Assembly: GCF_018760785.1 (NCBI RefSeq)
Contig: NZ_JAHHZO010000003.1
Location: forward strand, 186,001-250,000
Origin: Rhizobium sp. CSW-27
GTDB taxonomy: Bacteria; Pseudomonadota; Alphaproteobacteria; Rhizobiales; Rhizobiaceae
Direction: 5' to 3'
Length of the DNA: 64,000 nucleotides
The position numbers and the translations under genes were made by a program. The stretch's first letter is position 1, and each line of letters starts with the position of its first letter. Positions 26,552 to 35,209 of this stretch are shown here, one piece after another. A model generated the notes under the pieces. It worked only from the letters and a program-made list of their open reading frames with translations. It made no database searches and was not told the origin of the DNA.

Positions 26552-28021
26552 GTGCGCATCTTCACCGCTGCCCTTGCCACGGAAACCAACACCTTTGCCC
26601 CGATCTGCATCGATCGCCGCGCCTTCGAGGAATCGCTCTATGCGCCGCCCGGCCAGCACCCGGCAACGCCAACGCTCTGCACGGCGCCGATCACCGTCGG
26701 GCGCAGGGTCTGTGCAGAGAAGGGCTGGACGCTGATCGAGGGCACGGCCGCCTGGGCGGATCCGGCCGGCCTGATCAACCGCCAGGCCTATGAAAGCCTG
26801 CGCGACGAGATCCTCGATCAGTTGAAAGCCGCGCTGCCGGTCGATGCGGTGGTGCTTGGCCTGCACGGCGCCATGGTGGCGGATGGCTATCTCGACCCGG
26901 AAGGTGATCTGCTGACCCGCATACGCGCGATCGTCGGTCCGGACATTCTCGTCTGCGCGGAACTCGACCCGCACAGCCATCTGACGGAAAAGCGGGTGGC
27001 GGCGGCGAATTTCTTCGTCGTCTTCAAGGAGTTTCCGCACACGGATTTCGTGGACCGCGCCGAAGATCTCTGGCGCATTGCCATCGATACCCTGGAAGGC
27101 CGCGTCACACCCGTCATGTCCGTCTTCGACTGCCGGATGATCGATGTCTTTCCCACCTCGCGCGAACCGATGCGCTCCTTCGTCGACCGGCTGATGGAGA
27201 TCGAGCGCACCGATGTTGACGTGCTGTCGCTTTCGGTCATCCACGGCTTCATGGCAGGCGATGTGCCGGAGATGGGCACCAGGACCATCGCCGTTACCAA
27301 TGGCAAGCGGGAAAAGGGCGAACAATTGGCCCGCAGTCTCGGCCTTGACCTCTTCTCCAAGCGCGGCACCTTCATGATGCCGTGGATCGACGAGAAGCAG
27401 GCCGTCGCGCAGGCGCTTGCCAATCCGAAGGGTCCGGTCGTCATCGCCGACATGTGGGACAATCCGGGCGGCGGCACCGCCGGCGATGCCACCGTGGTGC
27501 TTGAGGAACTGCTGGCACGCGGCGCGACGAATGTCGCGATCGGCATGATCTGGGACCCGATCGCCGTACAGATCTGCATGGCGGCCGGCGAGGGAGCCGA
27601 AATCCCCCTGCGGTTCGGTGCGAAATCCGCGCCGGGCACCGGCAATCCCGTGGATGGCATCGTCAAGGTTGTGAAGTTGAAGCCCAATGCCGAGATGCGC
27701 TTCGGCGACAGCATCGCGCCCTTCGGCGATGCGGCGCATATTCATCTGAACGGCATAGACATCATCCTGAGTTCGGTGCGGGTGCAGAGCTATGACCCGT
27801 CCCTGTTCACGGCGCTCGATCTCGACCCGTTAACCCGGCATATACTGGTCATCAAATCGACCAACCATTTCTATGCGGCCTTCTCGAAGATCGCCTCCGA
27901 GATCCTTTACTGCTCGGCCGGCACACCCTATCCCAACAATCCGGCGACGAACCCTTACCGGCGCGCGCGCCGCGATATCTGGCCGATGATGGCCGACCCG
28001 CATGGAACCGAGGCCGCCTGA
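26552..28021 (+). CDS. M81-family (MlrC-like) metallopeptidase, copy 2
   Basis: 489 aa from the GTG at 26552, chosen because M81 proteins start at this point (RIFTAALATETNTF); the upstream frame overlaps the preceding gene. Metal-site segments GLHGAMVADGYLDPEGDLL and AELDPHSHLTEKRV are present. The N-terminal element reads ATETNTF rather than the HHETNTF seen in many members, so this copy belongs to another subfamily than copy 1. It ends one base before a DSD1-type PLP enzyme, so both are probably co-translated. Substrate unknown, possibly a modified dipeptide or amide. Confidence 0.9.
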   Translation: MRIFTAALATETNTFAPICIDRRAFEESLYAPPGQHPATPTLCTAPITVGRRVCAEKGWTLIEGTAAWADPAGLINRQAYESLRDEILDQLKAALPVDAVVLGLHGAMVADGYLDPEGDLLTRIRAIVGPDILVCAELDPHSHLTEKRVAAANFFVVFKEFPHTDFVDRAEDLWRIAIDTLEGRVTPVMSVFDCRMIDVFPTSREPMRSFVDRLMEIERTDVDVLSLSVIHGFMAGDVPEMGTRTIAVTNGKREKGEQLARSLGLDLFSKRGTFMMPWIDEKQAVAQALANPKGPVVIADMWDNPGGGTAGDATVVLEELLARGATNVAIGMIWDPIAVQICMAAGEGAEIPLRFGAKSAPGTGNPVDGIVKVVKLKPNAEMRFGDSIAPFGDAAHIHLNGIDIILSSVRVQSYDPSLFTALDLDPLTRHILVIKSTNHFYAAFSKIASEILYCSAGTPYPNNPATNPYRRARRDIWPMMADPHGTEAA

Positions 28022-28022
28022 C

Positions 28023-29135
28023 ATGGATCTTTCGACGCATTCCACCCTCGATCTGCCGCGACCGAAGCCGGGGGAGGGGCTGCATGCCCTCTCCACACCG
28101 CTGCCTGTCATCGATGAGGACAAGCTGGCGGCCAACATCGCGCGGGTCCAGTCCTACATGGACAGCCACAGGCTCGCCTTCCGCCCCCATATCAAGACAC
28201 ACAAGATCCCGGCCCTCGCCCGCCAGCAGGTGCAAGCAGGCGCAACCGGGATCAACTGCCAGAAGATCACCGAGGCCGAAGTGTTTGCCGATGCCGGCTT
28301 CGAGGACATCCTGATCACCTTCAACATCCTCGGCGAGCAGAAGCTGGCGCGCCTTGCCGCGCTCAACGAACGGATTTCCGGTCTGAAGGTGGTGGCCGAC
28401 AGCATCGTGACGGTGACCGGTCTTGCTGCCTATTTCACCGGCCGCAAGCCGCTGACCGTGCTGGTCGAATGCGATACCGGCGGCGGACGCTGCGGCGTGC
28501 AGACACCGGACGAGGCAGCCGCCCTGGCGCGCGGCATCGCCGCCAGCCGCAGCCTCGTCTTCGGCGGCCTGATGACCTATCCGAAGCCAAATGCGGAGGC
28601 GGCTGTCGAACACTTCTTCATCGCCGCCATGGCCTATCTGGCGGCCGACGGCATTGACTGCCGCATCCGCTCGAACGGCGGCACGCCGAGCCTGTTTTCC
28701 GCCCATCTGGTGCCATCCGCCACCGAGCACCGCGCCGGCACCTACATCTACAACGACCGCTCGATGGTGCGTGCCGGTCACTGCACGCTGGATGACTGTG
28801 CCATGCACATCCTGGCAACGGTCGTCTCGCGCCCGACGCCCGAGCGCGCGATCCTCGATGCCGGTTCGAAGGCGCTGACCTCCGACCTGCTGGGCTTTGC
28901 CGATTACGGCCATATCGTCGACTACCCAGAGGCCGTCATCACCGGCCTCTCGGAAGAGCATGCGACCGTGGACCTGTCGAAGGTCGAGGGCATCCGCCCG
29001 GAAATCGGCGAGCGCATCCGCATCATCCCCAACCACACCTGCGTCGTCTCCAACCTCTTCGATGTCATGACCTTCCACCGCAACGGCGTGGTAACCCGGG
29101 TGGAGGAGGTGACCGCCCGCGGGCTGGTGTGGTGA
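28023..29135 (+). CDS. DSD1-family PLP enzyme (D-serine dehydratase / D-threonine aldolase type)
   Basis: 370 aa from ATG 28023, one base after the M81 stop. It has the alanine-racemase-like N-terminal barrel: PLP lysine in FRPHIKTHKIPALARQQ (about residue 60), ECDTGGGRCGVQ, and a C-terminal D-serine-dehydratase-like domain with the zinc-ligand region IRIIPNHTCVVSNLFDV. Members act on D-threonine, D-serine or 3-hydroxyaspartate. The peptidase partner implies that the M81 product contains a D- or beta-hydroxy amino acid; RidA, divergently encoded, would remove the released imine. Confidence 0.9.
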   Translation: MDLSTHSTLDLPRPKPGEGLHALSTPLPVIDEDKLAANIARVQSYMDSHRLAFRPHIKTHKIPALARQQVQAGATGINCQKITEAEVFADAGFEDILITFNILGEQKLARLAALNERISGLKVVADSIVTVTGLAAYFTGRKPLTVLVECDTGGGRCGVQTPDEAAALARGIAASRSLVFGGLMTYPKPNAEAAVEHFFIAAMAYLAADGIDCRIRSNGGTPSLFSAHLVPSATEHRAGTYIYNDRSMVRAGHCTLDDCAMHILATVVSRPTPERAILDAGSKALTSDLLGFADYGHIVDYPEAVITGLSEEHATVDLSKVEGIRPEIGERIRIIPNHTCVVSNLFDVMTFHRNGVVTRVEEVTARGLVW

Positions 29136-29210
29136 GGCTGCAGCAACAACCGCCGCGGCTTTGGCAAATGCCAGACGGCCAAGCGCCTATTTAATGGTCA
29201 ATCGAATTTC

Positions 29211-29239
29211 TTGACTTCAAAATATGCTGTCGCTATCGA
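29211..29239 (+). promoter_or_regulatory. Predicted promoter of the BMP transporter operon
   Basis: TTGACT (29211-29216) and TATCGA (29234-29239) are separated by 17 bases, a good vegetative-type promoter 35 bp before the first gene. The transcription start would fall inside the palindrome that follows. Confidence 0.6.
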
Positions 29240-29255
29240 TTTACCAATTGGTAAA
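29240..29255. promoter_or_regulatory. Perfect palindrome over the predicted start site, likely repressor operator
   Basis: TTTACCAATTGGTAAA is a perfect 16-bp palindrome directly after the predicted -10 element and 18 bp before the first ATG. Its placement fits repression of the whole transporter-amidase-deaminase operon. No clear candidate regulator gene lies beside it. Confidence 0.65.
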
Positions 29256-29273
29256 ATCCAGGGGAACACAACA

Positions 29274-30260
29274 ATGACCACCAAACTGCTTCTCTCCCGC
29301 CGTGGTGTGCTGGCCTCGGGCCTTGCACTCGGCGCCAGCGCCTTCGTGCCCTCCGTTCGTGCGGCCGCGCCCATCAAGGTGGCCGGCATCCATGGCTCGC
29401 CGGTGGAAAATGCCTGGAACTCGGTCCTGCACAAGGCGTTGCAGGATGCTGCCAAGGAGGGCGTGATCGAATACGTGTTCTCGGAAGGCGTTTCCGGCAC
29501 GGATTACCCTCGTGCGATGCGCGAATATGCCGAGCAGGGCGCCAAGCTGATCATCGGTGAAACCTTCCCGGTCGAGAAGCAGGCCCGCGAAGTGGCTGCC
29601 GATTATCCCGAGACGGCATTCGTCATGGGCTCGAGCGGCAAGCAGGCCGGCGACAATTTCGGCGTGTTCGGCACCTGGAATTTCGACGGCGCCTATCTCG
29701 CCGGCATGCTGGCGGGCAAGATGACCAAGTCCAACGTCGTCGGCTCGGTCGGCGCCATGCCGATCCCGGAAGTCAACATGCTGATCAACGCATTCGGCGC
29801 CGGCGTAAAGGCCGTCAACCCGAACGCCAAGCATCTCGTCACCTTCATCGGCACCTTCTTCGACCCGCCGAAGGCTCGCGAGGCTGGCCTCGCGCAGATC
29901 GACGCCGGCGCCGACATCCTGTTCGGCGAGCGCATCGGCACGGCGGACGCCGCCAAGGAACGCAAGATCAAGTCCATCGGCTCGCTGATCGATTACACGC
30001 CGCGTTATCCCGATACCGTGTTTGCCAATGCTCTGTGGAATTTCCGCCCGATCCTGAACGCGGCGCTTGCCGATGTCGCCGCCGGCAAGCCGACCGGCCG
30101 CGATTACACGGCCTATGGTCTGATGAAGGAAGGCGGCAGCGATATCGTCTACGTCAAGGGCGTGGCTCCCGCCGATGCGGAAGCGGCGATGGAAGCCAAA
30201 CGCGCCGAGATCAAGGCCGGCAAGTTCGAGGTGCCGAAGATCATGGACGAGCCGAAGTAA
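29274..30260 (+). CDS. BMP-family ABC transporter substrate-binding protein
   Basis: 328 aa from ATG 29274 (AGGGGAA upstream). The N-terminus LSRRGVLASGLALGASAFVPSVRAA carries a twin-arginine-like SRRG motif, a hydrophobic core and an AxA cleavage site, so it is exported to the periplasm. The mature part is a BMP/PnrA-type binding fold (KVAGIHGSPVENAWN, YVFSEGVSGTDYPRAM, RIGTADAAKERK). The family binds nucleosides, purines or related compounds. Downstream ATPase and permease genes are of the matching type. Confidence 0.92.
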   Translation: MTTKLLLSRRGVLASGLALGASAFVPSVRAAAPIKVAGIHGSPVENAWNSVLHKALQDAAKEGVIEYVFSEGVSGTDYPRAMREYAEQGAKLIIGETFPVEKQAREVAADYPETAFVMGSSGKQAGDNFGVFGTWNFDGAYLAGMLAGKMTKSNVVGSVGAMPIPEVNMLINAFGAGVKAVNPNAKHLVTFIGTFFDPPKAREAGLAQIDAGADILFGERIGTADAAKERKIKSIGSLIDYTPRYPDTVFANALWNFRPILNAALADVAAGKPTGRDYTAYGLMKEGGSDIVYVKGVAPADAEAAMEAKRAEIKAGKFEVPKIMDEPK

Positions 30261-30269
30261 GCCTCAACC

Positions 30270-31673
30270 ATGCAGGCGGATGCAACAGCGCTGGCAGAGG
30301 CGATCACGCTTGGTCGCCTCACCAGCCGTCAGGCCATGACGGCCTCGATTTCGGCGGCAGAGGCGATGGCGGATCTTGGCGCCCTTGCCTATGAGGATCG
30401 CGACAAGGGGCTTGCCGCGGCAGAGCGTATCGATGGGCTCACGCCTGCCGAACGTGGGACCATGCCCTTTGTTGGCGTGCCGACGCTCGCGAAAGATCTG
30501 GGCGGACCCTTTGCCGGCTTTCCGGTGACGGCCGGTTCCCGGTTGATGGCACGGCGCGGCGGGCTCGTTGATTCCGACCTGGCGGAACGTTTTCGCGCCG
30601 CCGGCTTCTGCCTGTTCGGGCTCACCACCAGTCCCGAATTCGGCCTGTCGCTGGCGAGCGAACCCGTGATCGGTCCCGTCGCGCGCAATCCTCTCGCGCC
30701 GGAACTGTCTGCGGGCGGTTCTTCTGGCGGCGCAGCGGCGGCCGTGGCGGCCGGCATCGTCTCCATCGCCCATGCGACCGATGCCGGCGGTTCGATCCGC
30801 GTTCCCGCCGCGTGCTGCGGACTTGTGGGCCTCAAACCGAGCCGGGGCCTCATGCCGGCCGGACCGCAATTCGGCAACCATCTGGGCGGCATTGCCACCG
30901 AGCTCGCCGTCTGCCGCTCCGTGCGCGATACTGCAGCCATATTGGCCGCCGTTTCCGGTGACGCGCGCGGCCCTTATCCGCCCGTTGCACTGCAAGCCGT
31001 ACCGCAAGGTGGCCTGCGAATCGGCGTGCTGACCGAGACAGGCGAGGACCTGCCGACGACCTCCGAGCGATGCGGCGTGATTGAAGAGGCGGCGCGCCAT
31101 CTTGAGTCCCTCGGGCATACGCTCGTCCCTGTTCCCTTCTCCGCGATCGGGGCGATTGCCGAAACCAGTCGCCGCGCCTTCGTGGATATCGTCTGCATTA
31201 ACCTCGCCGACACCTTCACGCGCTTCAATCTGGATGCCGCAAAGACGGAAGTGCTGACCCAGGCCGTCATCGAGCGTGGTCTGTCGATCTCGGCCCGCAG
31301 CCTGTGGCAGATCCTGAACTCCATGGTTCTCGTCAGTCGTGACCTCTGGCGTCTGTTCGACGGCATCGATTGCCTGCTAAGCCCGATGCTGTCTTCGGCA
31401 CCCCTGCCGGTCGGCTCGTTCCCCAGTGGTCACCGGGATACGGATCTGCATTTTCACCGCATGGCCGCCTTTGCGCCGCTCGCCGCTCTTGCAAACGCCT
31501 CGGGTTTTCCGGCGCTGACGCTGCCCTTCGGCGCGGATCCGCAAGGTCTGCCGCTGCCGGTGCAGTTGATGGCGCCGATGGGCGCGGAGCCCCTGCTGTT
31601 GCAGCTTGCCGCCACCCTCGAGCAGGATGGGCGCTGGCAGCATCGTTTCCCGATTGCAGGATGGCCCCAATGA
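30270..31673 (+). CDS. Amidase, amidase-signature family
   Basis: 467 aa. Catalytic triad visible: Lys in VPTLAKDLGG (about residue 72), cis-Ser in SAGGSSGGAAAAV, and Ser nucleophile in HATDAGGSIRVPA. These enzymes hydrolyse amides, ureides or carbamoyl groups. It is inserted between the binding protein and the ATPase of an ABC importer and overlaps the ATPase start by 4 bp, so it most likely acts on the imported compound. Specificity cannot be read from the sequence. Confidence 0.92.
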   Translation: MQADATALAEAITLGRLTSRQAMTASISAAEAMADLGALAYEDRDKGLAAAERIDGLTPAERGTMPFVGVPTLAKDLGGPFAGFPVTAGSRLMARRGGLVDSDLAERFRAAGFCLFGLTTSPEFGLSLASEPVIGPVARNPLAPELSAGGSSGGAAAAVAAGIVSIAHATDAGGSIRVPAACCGLVGLKPSRGLMPAGPQFGNHLGGIATELAVCRSVRDTAAILAAVSGDARGPYPPVALQAVPQGGLRIGVLTETGEDLPTTSERCGVIEEAARHLESLGHTLVPVPFSAIGAIAETSRRAFVDIVCINLADTFTRFNLDAAKTEVLTQAVIERGLSISARSLWQILNSMVLVSRDLWRLFDGIDCLLSPMLSSAPLPVGSFPSGHRDTDLHFHRMAAFAPLAALANASGFPALTLPFGADPQGLPLPVQLMAPMGAEPLLLQLAATLEQDGRWQHRFPIAGWPQ

Positions 31674-33214
31674 GCACACCGGTTCTTGAGATCGAGGGCG
31701 TCAGCAAGCGGTTCGGCACGACTCTCGCCAACGACGATATTTCGCTGTCCCTGGCAAAGGGCGAGATCGTCGCGCTACTGGGGGAAAACGGTGCCGGCAA
31801 GACGACGCTGATGAGCATCCTCTTCGGCCATTACATGCCGGATAGCGGTCGGGTGCTGGTCAATGGAGTGGAACTGCCGCCCGGCAAGCCGCGCGCCGCC
31901 ATCCGCGCCGGCATCGGCATGGTGCACCAGCATTTTGCGCTCGCGCCCAATCTGACGGTGCTGGAAAATGTGACGACTGGCACCGAAAGCCTCTGGTCGC
32001 TCAGCCTCAGGCGGGCAGACGCGCGGGCCAAGCTTTTGTCGATCTCCGAACGCTTCGGCCTGAAGGTCGATCCAGATGCACGGCTCGGCGATCTATCGGT
32101 CGGCGAGCAGCAACGCGTGGAAATCCTGAAGGCGCTCTACAACGATGCGCGCATCCTCGTTCTCGACGAGCCGACGGCGGTGCTGACCCAGATCGAGGCC
32201 GAGCATCTGTTCGCCACGCTGAAGGACATGGCGCGCCAGGGGCTTTCGCTGATCTTCATCTCGCACAAGCTGGACGAGGTGATGTCGACGGCCGATCGCG
32301 TCCTGGTGCTGCGCGGCGGGCGGCATGTCGCCGAGCGCAAGGCGTCTGAGACCAGCAAGGCGGAGCTCGCCGAACTGATGGTCGGCCGCACCGTGGAGCG
32401 CCCGGTGCGGGAAGCGTCGACGCCGGGCGAGATCGTGCTGGAAGCCGCTGGGCTGACAGTGCGCACCGGTGGCGTCGATCGCCTCAAGGCGGTCGATTTT
32501 CGACTGCGCGCCGGCGAAATTCTCGGCATCATCGGCGTGTCCGGCAATGGCCAGGCGGTGCTGGCGCAACTCCTGTCAGGAACAGCCCAGAAAACGAGCG
32601 GCGACATTCTGCTGTTCGGTGAACCGGTGGACACACTCTCCGTCGCCGATGTGGTGTCTGCCGGCATTGGCCGCATTCCCGAAGATCGCAACAGGGAAGG
32701 GGCCATCGGCGAGATGGCAATCTGGGAAAATGCCGTGCTGGAGCGCCTGTCCCGCTTCTCGCGCCATGGTCTGGTCGACCGAAGGGCGGGCATGGCGTTT
32801 TCCCAGCGTATCATCGATGCGTTCGACGTGCGTGGCGGAACGCCCGGCAGCCGCATCCGGCTGCTCTCCGGCGGCAACATGCAGAAGCTGATCCTCGGCC
32901 GCAACCTGATCGAGCGGCCGCGCATCCTGGTTGCCGCGCAACCGGCCCGCGGGCTCGACGAGGGGGCGGTCGCATCGGTGCATGAACGCATTCTGGAGGC
33001 CCGCCGGCAGGGCACGGCCGTGCTTCTGATTTCCGAGGATCTGGACGAGGTGATGGCGCTGGCCGATCGCATCCAGGCGATCGTCGGCGGCCGGCTTTCG
33101 CCGCCGATCCCAGCAGACGAGGCGTCTGCCCGACGGCTGGGCCTGATGATGGCCGGTGAATGGCCGGACGGCGAGGCCGCGACCCGGCAGGAAGAGGTGA
33201 ACCATGCGGTTTGA
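31670..33214 (+). CDS. ABC transporter ATP-binding protein, double-NBD nucleoside/BMP type
   Basis: 514 aa from the ATG overlapping the amidase stop. Two ATPase domains: the first with GENGAGKTTL, LSVGEQQRVEILKAL, VLDEPTAVLT; the second with the atypical GVSGNGQAVLAQL in place of Walker A, as in sugar- and nucleoside-type paired ATPases, and LLSGGNMQKLILGRNL. The second Walker B reads LVAAQPARGLDEGAV, without the usual DEP, again common in this group. It powers uptake with the two permeases that follow. Confidence 0.93.
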   Translation: MSTPVLEIEGVSKRFGTTLANDDISLSLAKGEIVALLGENGAGKTTLMSILFGHYMPDSGRVLVNGVELPPGKPRAAIRAGIGMVHQHFALAPNLTVLENVTTGTESLWSLSLRRADARAKLLSISERFGLKVDPDARLGDLSVGEQQRVEILKALYNDARILVLDEPTAVLTQIEAEHLFATLKDMARQGLSLIFISHKLDEVMSTADRVLVLRGGRHVAERKASETSKAELAELMVGRTVERPVREASTPGEIVLEAAGLTVRTGGVDRLKAVDFRLRAGEILGIIGVSGNGQAVLAQLLSGTAQKTSGDILLFGEPVDTLSVADVVSAGIGRIPEDRNREGAIGEMAIWENAVLERLSRFSRHGLVDRRAGMAFSQRIIDAFDVRGGTPGSRIRLLSGGNMQKLILGRNLIERPRILVAAQPARGLDEGAVASVHERILEARRQGTAVLLISEDLDEVMALADRIQAIVGGRLSPPIPADEASARRLGLMMAGEWPDGEAATRQEEVNHAV

Positions 33215-34253
33215 GCGGCGCGAACACAGGCCGGTCGCCCTGGTGCTGACCACGCCCCTGATTGCGGTGGCGGCGGCACTTGCCATCGCCGGCATCCTGA
33301 TCGCGATTGCCGGCGCGCCGGTGCTGGAAGCCTACTGGCGTATCCTCAAGGGAGCCTATGGCTCCCGCCTTTCGGCAACCGAAACGCTGACGCGTGCCAC
33401 GCCGCTGATCCTGACCGGCCTCGCCGCGGCCGTCGCCTTCCGCGCCCGGCTCTGGAACATCGGCGGGGAGGGACAACTCTATCTTGGGGCGATCACGGTT
33501 GCCTGGGCAAGTTCGCATCTCATCGGCTCCTGGCCGTCCGCCCTGCAGATCCCCGCGCTTCTGATCCTCGGCGCGATTGCTGGCATGGTGCTGCTTCTGT
33601 TGCCGCTCTGGCTCAGGCTGCGTTTTTCCGTCGACGAGGTGGTGACGACGCTGCTCCTGAATTTTGTGGCCGTGCTCTTCGTTTCGATGCTGATCGATAC
33701 GGTGCTGAAGGATCCGACCGCCTTCGGCTGGCCGCAGTCGCAGTCGGTTGCCAATGCCGCCATGCTGCCGAAGCTGCTCGCCCGTTCACGGCTCAACCTC
33801 GGCCTCGTCATCGCCGTCGTGCTGGCGCTACTGCTGGCCTTTGTGCAGGCCCGCACGGTGTTCGGCATGCGCGCCCGTGCCGCTGGTCTGAACCCGGCAG
33901 GTGCCGTCTTCGCCGGCGTGCCGTTGGGGCGCACGCTCGTCATCGTCGCCTGCATTTCCGGCGGGCTGGCAGGTCTTGCCGGTGCCGTCGAGGTGATGGG
34001 CGTCAAGGGTTATGTCACCACCGATCTGTCGCCCGGTTATGGTTATTCGGGCATCGTCGTTGCCATGCTCGCCAATCTCAATCCGCTCGGCGTGGTGCTG
34101 ACAGGCCTCTTCACTGCCACCATGTTCGTCGGGGCCGACGGCATGAGCCGCGCCATGGGTATTCCGAGCTACATCGCCGACGTGATCGTGGCCTTGTCAT
34201 TGCTCACCATGCTGGTCGCCGTCTTCTTCACCCAATACAGGATCCGCCGATGA
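33204..34253 (+). CDS. ABC transporter permease, NupP/YufP type
   Basis: 349 aa with about 9 hydrophobic segments; it belongs to the branched-chain/ribose-type permease family used by BMP transporters. Start overlaps the ATPase gene by 11 bp. Typical features are EAYWRILKGAYGS, ATPLILTGLAAAVAFRARLWNIGGEGQLY, and the cytoplasmic RARAAGLNPAGAVFAGVPLG loop that contacts the ATPase. It overlaps the next permease by 4 bp. Confidence 0.92.
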   Translation: MRFERREHRPVALVLTTPLIAVAAALAIAGILIAIAGAPVLEAYWRILKGAYGSRLSATETLTRATPLILTGLAAAVAFRARLWNIGGEGQLYLGAITVAWASSHLIGSWPSALQIPALLILGAIAGMVLLLLPLWLRLRFSVDEVVTTLLLNFVAVLFVSMLIDTVLKDPTAFGWPQSQSVANAAMLPKLLARSRLNLGLVIAVVLALLLAFVQARTVFGMRARAAGLNPAGAVFAGVPLGRTLVIVACISGGLAGLAGAVEVMGVKGYVTTDLSPGYGYSGIVVAMLANLNPLGVVLTGLFTATMFVGADGMSRAMGIPSYIADVIVALSLLTMLVAVFFTQYRIRR

Positions 34254-35194
34254 GTGCGATTGTCGATATCATCGCGTCCGCCGGGCTGTGGGCTGCGGTT
34301 CTGCGCATCGCCACACCGCTGATCCTCGGCACGCTGGGCGCGCTGTTGTGCGAGCGCTCGGGCGTGCTTAACCTCGGGATCGAGGGCATCATGACCTTCG
34401 GCGCCATGATCGGATGGCTCGCGGTCTATCATGGCGCCGATCTGTGGACCGGTTTTGCCATCGCCGCGCTGGCGGGTGCCCTGTTCGGGCTGCTGCATGC
34501 GGGGCTGACTGTGACGCTCGGCCTGTCGCAGCATGTCTCCGGGCTGGGGGTGACGCTGTTTGCCTCGAGCTTCAGTTACTATGTCTTCCGCCTTGCCGTG
34601 CCGGTCGCCGGCACGCCGCCGACGATCACGCCATTCCAGCCGCTTGCCATTCCGGGCCTCAGCGATCTGCCCTTCGTCGGCCAGGCCTTCTTCACCCAGA
34701 CGCCGCCGACCTATGTCGCGATCCTGCTGGCGCTTTTCCTCGCCTACCTCGTCTTTCGCACGCCGCTGGGTCTCGCGATCCGCATGACCGGGGAAAACCC
34801 GCATGCGGCGGAAGCGCAGGGCATCAACCCCATGGTGGTGCGCTATGGTGCGGTGATGGCCGGCAGTGCCCTGATGGGCATGGCCGGCGCCTTCCTGACG
34901 CTGTCCGCCTTCAACAGTTTCTTCCCGACCATGGTTCAGGGACGCGGCTGGATCTGCATCGCGCTGGTCGTGTTTGCCTCCTGGCGACCGGAGCGCGCGC
35001 TGCTTGGCGCGCTGCTGTTTGCCTTCTTCGACGGTTTCCAGCTGCGCCTGCAGACGGTGCTGGGTGGCGCCGTGCCCTACCAGCTGTTCCTGATGATCCC
35101 TTACATCCTGTCGATCGCCGCGCTCGCCGTCATGGCGCGACGTGCCCGCGTTCCGCAGGCTCTCATGCAACCCTATCGGCGCGGGGAGCGCTGA
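34250..35194 (+). CDS. ABC transporter permease, NupQ/YufQ type
   Basis: 314 aa, about 9 membrane segments; second half of the heterodimeric channel. Includes RIATPLILGTLGALLCERSGVLNLGIEGIM near the N-terminus and the EAA-like loop RMTGENPHAAEAQGINPM. Translationally coupled to the preceding permease by an ATGA overlap. The next gene starts 15 bp downstream. Confidence 0.92.
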   Translation: MSAIVDIIASAGLWAAVLRIATPLILGTLGALLCERSGVLNLGIEGIMTFGAMIGWLAVYHGADLWTGFAIAALAGALFGLLHAGLTVTLGLSQHVSGLGVTLFASSFSYYVFRLAVPVAGTPPTITPFQPLAIPGLSDLPFVGQAFFTQTPPTYVAILLALFLAYLVFRTPLGLAIRMTGENPHAAEAQGINPMVVRYGAVMAGSALMGMAGAFLTLSAFNSFFPTMVQGRGWICIALVVFASWRPERALLGALLFAFFDGFQLRLQTVLGGAVPYQLFLMIPYILSIAALAVMARRARVPQALMQPYRRGER

Positions 35195-35209
35195 CCGGAG
35201 GAACCATCC

